Source: Paraburkholderia sp. C35
GTDB taxonomy: Bacteria > Pseudomonadota > Gammaproteobacteria > Burkholderiales > Burkholderiaceae
Direction: 5' to 3'
NCBI RefSeq assembly: GCF_003121405.1
Contig: NZ_QBUY01000003.1
Coordinates: 62,001-126,000, forward strand
Length of the DNA: 64,000 bases
The notes below the pieces were generated by a model. It ran no database searches. It was given only the letters and a program-made list of their open reading frames with translations, and had not been told where the DNA came from. Positions 60,820 through 64,000 of this stretch are shown one piece after another. Numbering within the stretch: position 1 is the first letter of the stretch; each line of letters begins with the position of its first letter. The position numbers and the translations under genes are program-made.

Positions 60820-61350
60820 TCAAAGATGCTTGAAATAGAACGTCGTGCCGCAAAACGATCCATCGGGCATCAGGGCATAGTCGGGCACTTCGCCAACCCG
60901 CTGCCAGCCGGCGCGTTCGTACACGCGCTCGGCGTCGCCGCCCGTCACGGTGTCGAGCACCAGCACGCGCTTGCCTTCTTCGCGCGCCACGGTGTCGGCG
61001 GCGGCCATGAGCTGGTGCGCGACGCCGCGCCGGCGCGCGCGGCGATGCACCAGCATTTTCGCGATGTCCGCGCGATGCGGCTGGTTGTCGGGCTGCGCGA
61101 GCACGAGCTGAACCGTGCCGGCGATGTTCCCGTCCGCGTCTTCCGCGATCAGCAACGCGCGCTCGCCCCGTTCGACGCCCGCCGCCACGCCTTGCCAGAA
61201 CGCGATGGCCTTATCGCGCGGCAATGGCCACATGAAGCTGACGGAAGCGCCGCCCGCGACGCAGTCGATCAGCACATCGGCGAGACCGTCGACACACTGC
61301 GCGGCCTCGTGCGCCGCGACGCGCCGCACGCGGATCGCTGCGTCGATCAT
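60820..61350 (-). CDS. GNAT-family acetyltransferase
   Basis: A 176-residue GNAT protein. The acetyl-CoA-binding segment is MLVHRRARRRGVAHQLMAAADTVAREEG (motif A) and the end strand is LDTVTGGDAERVYERAGWQRVGEVPDYALMPDG. The substrate is unknown. The ATG at 61350 follows GGAGAAACCC and overlaps the stop of the XRE-cupin gene (ATGA), so they form an operon. The regulator probably controls this enzyme. Confidence 0.9.
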   Translation of the reverse strand: MIDAAIRVRRVAAHEAAQCVDGLADVLIDCVAGGASVSFMWPLPRDKAIAFWQGVAAGVERGERALLIAEDADGNIAGTVQLVLAQPDNQPHRADIAKMLVHRRARRRGVAHQLMAAADTVAREEGKRVLVLDTVTGGDAERVYERAGWQRVGEVPDYALMPDGSFCGTTFYFKHL

Positions 61351-61937
61351 GGGTTTCTCCTGAGGGGTGAAAACGGCACGGTGGACAACGCCACCAGATA
61401 GCGCGCCGCTTTGCGCGCCGGATTGTGGAACACGGTCTGGCAATCGAGACGCATCGCCACGCAATCGCCCGCTTCCAGCCGCCAGTGCTGATAGCCCGCG
61501 GTGATCTCCATGACGCCTTCGATCAACCAGATCTGCTGATGGATTTCGGCATCCCGTTCACCTGTTTCATAAGCCACACGCTGTCCAGCGGGGAAGTGAA
61601 CCTCCACTAACTGAATCGGCGATGGCAGCGCCGGCGACAGATTGCGCCGCACATAGCCGGACGCGGGATCGGTCCAGACCGCCTGATCGGCGGTGCGCGC
61701 AAGCGGTGACGGCGCCTCCTCGGATTCAGCCGGCGCTTCGAACAGCGACGCCAGCGCGACACCGAGCGCAGTGGCGAGCTTGTCGAGCACGGCCGCCGTC
61801 GGGCTGCTCTGCGCACGCTCGATCAGCGAAATGTTGGAGCGGCTTACGCCGCTGCGCTCGGCGAGCGCTTCCAGCGACAGACCATGATGGTCGCGCAGTT
61901 CGCGCACACGGCGCGCAATCAGAGTGTTGATGTCCAT
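61347..61937 (-). CDS. XRE-family regulator with cupin domain
   Basis: The 196-residue protein has an N-terminal XRE helix-turn-helix (about 7-62, VRELRDHHGLSLEALAERSGVSRSNISLIERAQSSPT) and a C-terminal cupin (about 115-185, EIHQQIWLIEGVMEITAG). It is the upstream partner of the GNAT gene and likely its regulator. The ATG at 61937 (MDINTL) is used; MLDA at 61949 is the alternative. A palindrome lies just upstream at 61951-61967. Confidence 0.9.
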   Translation of the reverse strand: MDINTLIARRVRELRDHHGLSLEALAERSGVSRSNISLIERAQSSPTAAVLDKLATALGVALASLFEAPAESEEAPSPLARTADQAVWTDPASGYVRRNLSPALPSPIQLVEVHFPAGQRVAYETGERDAEIHQQIWLIEGVMEITAGYQHWRLEAGDCVAMRLDCQTVFHNPARKAARYLVALSTVPFSPLRRNP

Positions 61938-61950
61938 GGCATCTAGCATA

Positions 61951-61967
61951 CTGGATTAATATTCCAG
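61951..61967. promoter_or_regulatory. palindrome upstream of XRE-GNAT operon
   Basis: CTGGA-TTAATAT-TCCAG is a perfect-arm inverted repeat 14 bp before the XRE start, likely its own operator. Confidence 0.6.
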
Positions 61968-62075
61968 AATGTTGGATGTGAGCGATTTTCTTCACATTCG
62001 AATGTGAGCGTGTAAACGGCTTCGTGCACAATGCCCGGACGTCCCGATTCCCTGACCAACCTCGAATCCCGAACG

Positions 62076-64000
62076 ATGAGCCGTCGTCCTGCCGTCTCAA
62101 GTCAGTCGTCAACCAGATCGATCGGTCGAACCGTCGGCCTTGCCGTGCTCGTGCTGGCGGGCCTCGCCGTGGCGCTGCTGTGCGCGGCGCTGCTCGGCGG
62201 CTGGCTGCTGTTGCGCGGCAGCCTCGCGCAACTCGACGGCACGCATAGTGCGCCGTCGCTGTCGGCGCCGGTGACCATCGAGCGCGATGCGCTTGGCGTG
62301 CCGACCATCCACGGCGCGACCCGCGACGATGTCGCCTACGCGACGGGTTTCCTGCACGCGCAGGAGCGCTTCCTGCAGATGGACTTGCTGAGGCGTGTCG
62401 CCGCGGGAGAGATGTCGGCGCTGGTCGGCCCGAACGCACTCGATCTCGACCGCCGTAACCGGCTGTACCGGTTTCGCGCCCGCGCGCACGCGGTCGCCGA
62501 GAGCATGCCTGCCGATCAGCGGCAGCGGCTCGAACGCTACACGGCGGGCGTCAACGACGGGCTGGCGGCGCTGTCGTCGCGGCCTTTCGAATACTGGATG
62601 CTGCGCACCAAGCCCGAGCCGTGGCGAGCCGAAGATTCGCTGCTGATCGTCTACGCGATGTATCTGGATCTGCAATCGTCCGAGACGCGCCGCATCCTGT
62701 CGCGCGCCGTGTTGCGCGACCGCGTAAGCGCCGATTTGTACGCGTTCCTGTTGCCGTCGGCGAGCCATTGGGACGCGCCTTTCGATCACGCGTCGACGCC
62801 GCCCGCCGAAGCGGCGCGCCTGCCCGCCACGCGCCCCGACTGGCTCTCCGCGCCGAAGCCCGTGAGCGTCGCCGGCGATTCAACCGACGATGCGCGCGAA
62901 GCCGCAGTGGGCAGCAACGGCTGGGTGGTCGATGGCGCGCATAGCGCGCACGGCGGCGCGATTCTCGCGAGCGACATGCATCTCGGGCTGTCGTTGCCGA
63001 ACATCTGGTATCGCGTGTCGCTGATGTGGCCTGCGGGCGACGGACTGCCGATGCACGCGATGACGGGCGTGAGCCTGCCCGGCACGCCACTACTGATCGC
63101 GGGTAGCAACGGCAAGATCGCGTGGGGCTTCACGAACAGCTATGGGCGCTTCATCGACCTGATCGAACTGCATCGCAAGGCGGATGATCCGTTGCAGTAC
63201 CGCACGCCCGATGGCAAGTGGGCGCGCGCGGAAGTTCAGCACGAGCGCATCGACGTGAAGGGTGGCGCGAGCGTCGATTTCCCGGTGACCGAGACGCGCT
63301 GGGGACCGGAGTTGATCATCGGTGCGCGCGCGTATGCGCTGCGCTGGGTCGCGTACGACCGCGAGGCCGTCAACGTGAATCTGCAGAAGGTGGAAGAGGC
63401 GAAGACGGTCGAAGAGGCGCTGCACATCGCGCAGACCAGCGGCCTGCCGACGCAGAACATTATGGTGGCCGATTCGCGCGGCAAAATCGGCTGGACGCTG
63501 GCGGGACCGCTGCCGCAGCGCGATCCCGCCGACGCGCAAAGCGGCCCGGACAGCGACACGCCCTACGATTCCACCACCTACAAAGGCTGGCAACGCTACT
63601 TGCCACCCGAAGCGTATCCGAAGCGGATCGATCCGCCGCTCGGCAGGCTGTGGACGGCAAACAACCGCGTGATCACGTCGCGCGAAGCGGCGCTGATCGG
63701 CGATGCAGGCGCGGACCTCGGTGCGCGTGCCTCGCAGATTCGCGACGATCTGCTTGCCGCACCGAGTCCCGACGAACACGCGATGCTGTCGATCCAGACC
63801 GATGACCGCGCGCAATGGATCGAAGTGTGGCGGCGTGCGGCGCTGGATGCACTCGATGCCAACGCGCTAGAGGATCATCCGAAGCGAGCCGCGTTCCGGC
63901 AGCAACTGGTCGCGTGGAATGGGCGCGCAGATGCCGATGCCGTGGGTTATCGCCTGACGCGCGGCTTTTTCAACGGCTTGTACGACGCGTGGTTTGGCCG
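62076..64000 (+). CDS. penicillin acylase family protein, C-terminus outside window
   Basis: The first 641 codons are present. A membrane or signal helix (about residues 18-48) precedes the alpha part with VTIERDALGVPTIHGATRDDVAYATGFLHAQERF. The N-terminal nucleophile hydrolase beta part begins at Ser280 (GSNGWVVDGAHSAHGGAILASDMHLGL), the expected autocatalytic cleavage site. Such enzymes hydrolyse acyl amides, including acyl-homoserine lactones in some cases. The start at 62076 is uncertain; an in-frame ATG lies at 62031. No ribosome site is clear at either. Confidence 0.9.
   Translation, partial: MSRRPAVSSQSSTRSIGRTVGLAVLVLAGLAVALLCAALLGGWLLLRGSLAQLDGTHSAPSLSAPVTIERDALGVPTIHGATRDDVAYATGFLHAQERFLQMDLLRRVAAGEMSALVGPNALDLDRRNRLYRFRARAHAVAESMPADQRQRLERYTAGVNDGLAALSSRPFEYWMLRTKPEPWRAEDSLLIVYAMYLDLQSSETRRILSRAVLRDRVSADLYAFLLPSASHWDAPFDHASTPPAEAARLPATRPDWLSAPKPVSVAGDSTDDAREAAVGSNGWVVDGAHSAHGGAILASDMHLGLSLPNIWYRVSLMWPAGDGLPMHAMTGVSLPGTPLLIAGSNGKIAWGFTNSYGRFIDLIELHRKADDPLQYRTPDGKWARAEVQHERIDVKGGASVDFPVTETRWGPELIIGARAYALRWVAYDREAVNVNLQKVEEAKTVEEALHIAQTSGLPTQNIMVADSRGKIGWTLAGPLPQRDPADAQSGPDSDTPYDSTTYKGWQRYLPPEAYPKRIDPPLGRLWTANNRVITSREAALIGDAGADLGARASQIRDDLLAAPSPDEHAMLSIQTDDRAQWIEVWRRAALDALDANALEDHPKRAAFRQQLVAWNGRADADAVGYRLTRGFFNGLYDAWFG

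Noticed and set aside
62041..62060. TCCCGATTCCCTGACCAACC as a tenth dispersed iteron
   Set aside because: The TCACC half is absent at the required register.
1..64000. CRISPR arrays, tRNA or rRNA genes, insertion sequences
   Set aside because: None was recognised by eye; the only repeat family found is the iterons.

Overview
The window reads as Burkholderiaceae DNA, most likely Paraburkholderia, Caballeronia or a close relative. It is GC-rich, carries a full hopanoid gene set, and uses kbl-tdh and many short ATGA or TGATG gene overlaps typical of that family. It contains the replication and partition locus of a secondary chromosome (chromid): parA and parB with 16-bp parS palindromes of the chromosome-2 type, a Rep_3-family initiator gene, and a large iteron array. 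Base-level coordinates and motif matches come from reading the sequence by eye; no searches were run.

Left arm (1-31.7 kb). A TPR protein, a Crp/Fnr regulator, an Mpo1-like membrane protein, RarD, a solitary EgtD and an acylphosphatase precede the hopanoid region. The hopanoid region holds hpnA, hpnB coupled to a lytic transglycosylase, an ispH paralogue coupled to the radical-SAM gene hpnH, hpnM, hpnN, a MlaA-type lipoprotein, a thioesterase, and the hpnD-hpnE-shc-hpnG operon. Together these make squalene, cyclise it, build the side chain and probably move hopanoids to the outer membrane. hpnC, the expected partner of hpnD and hpnE, is not in the window. Signalling genes follow: a response regulator-CheC-diguanylate cyclase operon and a hybrid histidine kinase. 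After them come a stress protein, an FMN reductase, a DUF1272 protein, an orphan SsuA and an ArsC. A noncoding stretch near 29.5 kb has a cluster of DnaA-box-like 9-mers.

Replication core (31.7-40.5 kb). parA-parB is flanked by parS sites. The rep gene points toward parB and away from about 20 direct iterons with the core TCCYG-N7-TCACC. Seven of these form a 22-bp-pitch array and thirteen are spaced 44-307 bp apart. Next come a KfrA-like coiled-coil protein with a C-terminal zinc ribbon, a tyrosine-recombinase-fold protein lacking the Tyr nucleophile, and a small gene behind a LexA box.

Right arm (40.5-64 kb). An XRE-cupin regulator diverges from kbl-tdh. Further genes include YceI, TetR, SnoaL-type proteins, an outer-membrane barrel candidate, LysR, a quinone oxidoreductase, a hybrid kinase, GFA, a second diguanylate cyclase and an SDR. 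The hopanoid C-3 methylase gene hpnR, an MFS exporter, an LD-carboxypeptidase, an ankyrin protein, GNAT, XRE and a truncated penicillin acylase complete the arm.

The most notable finding is nine extra perfect iteron cores, all intergenic, spread over 38.8-60.2 kb on this arm only and mostly in inverted orientation relative to the array. They suggest a long-range initiator-binding system around the chromid origin.
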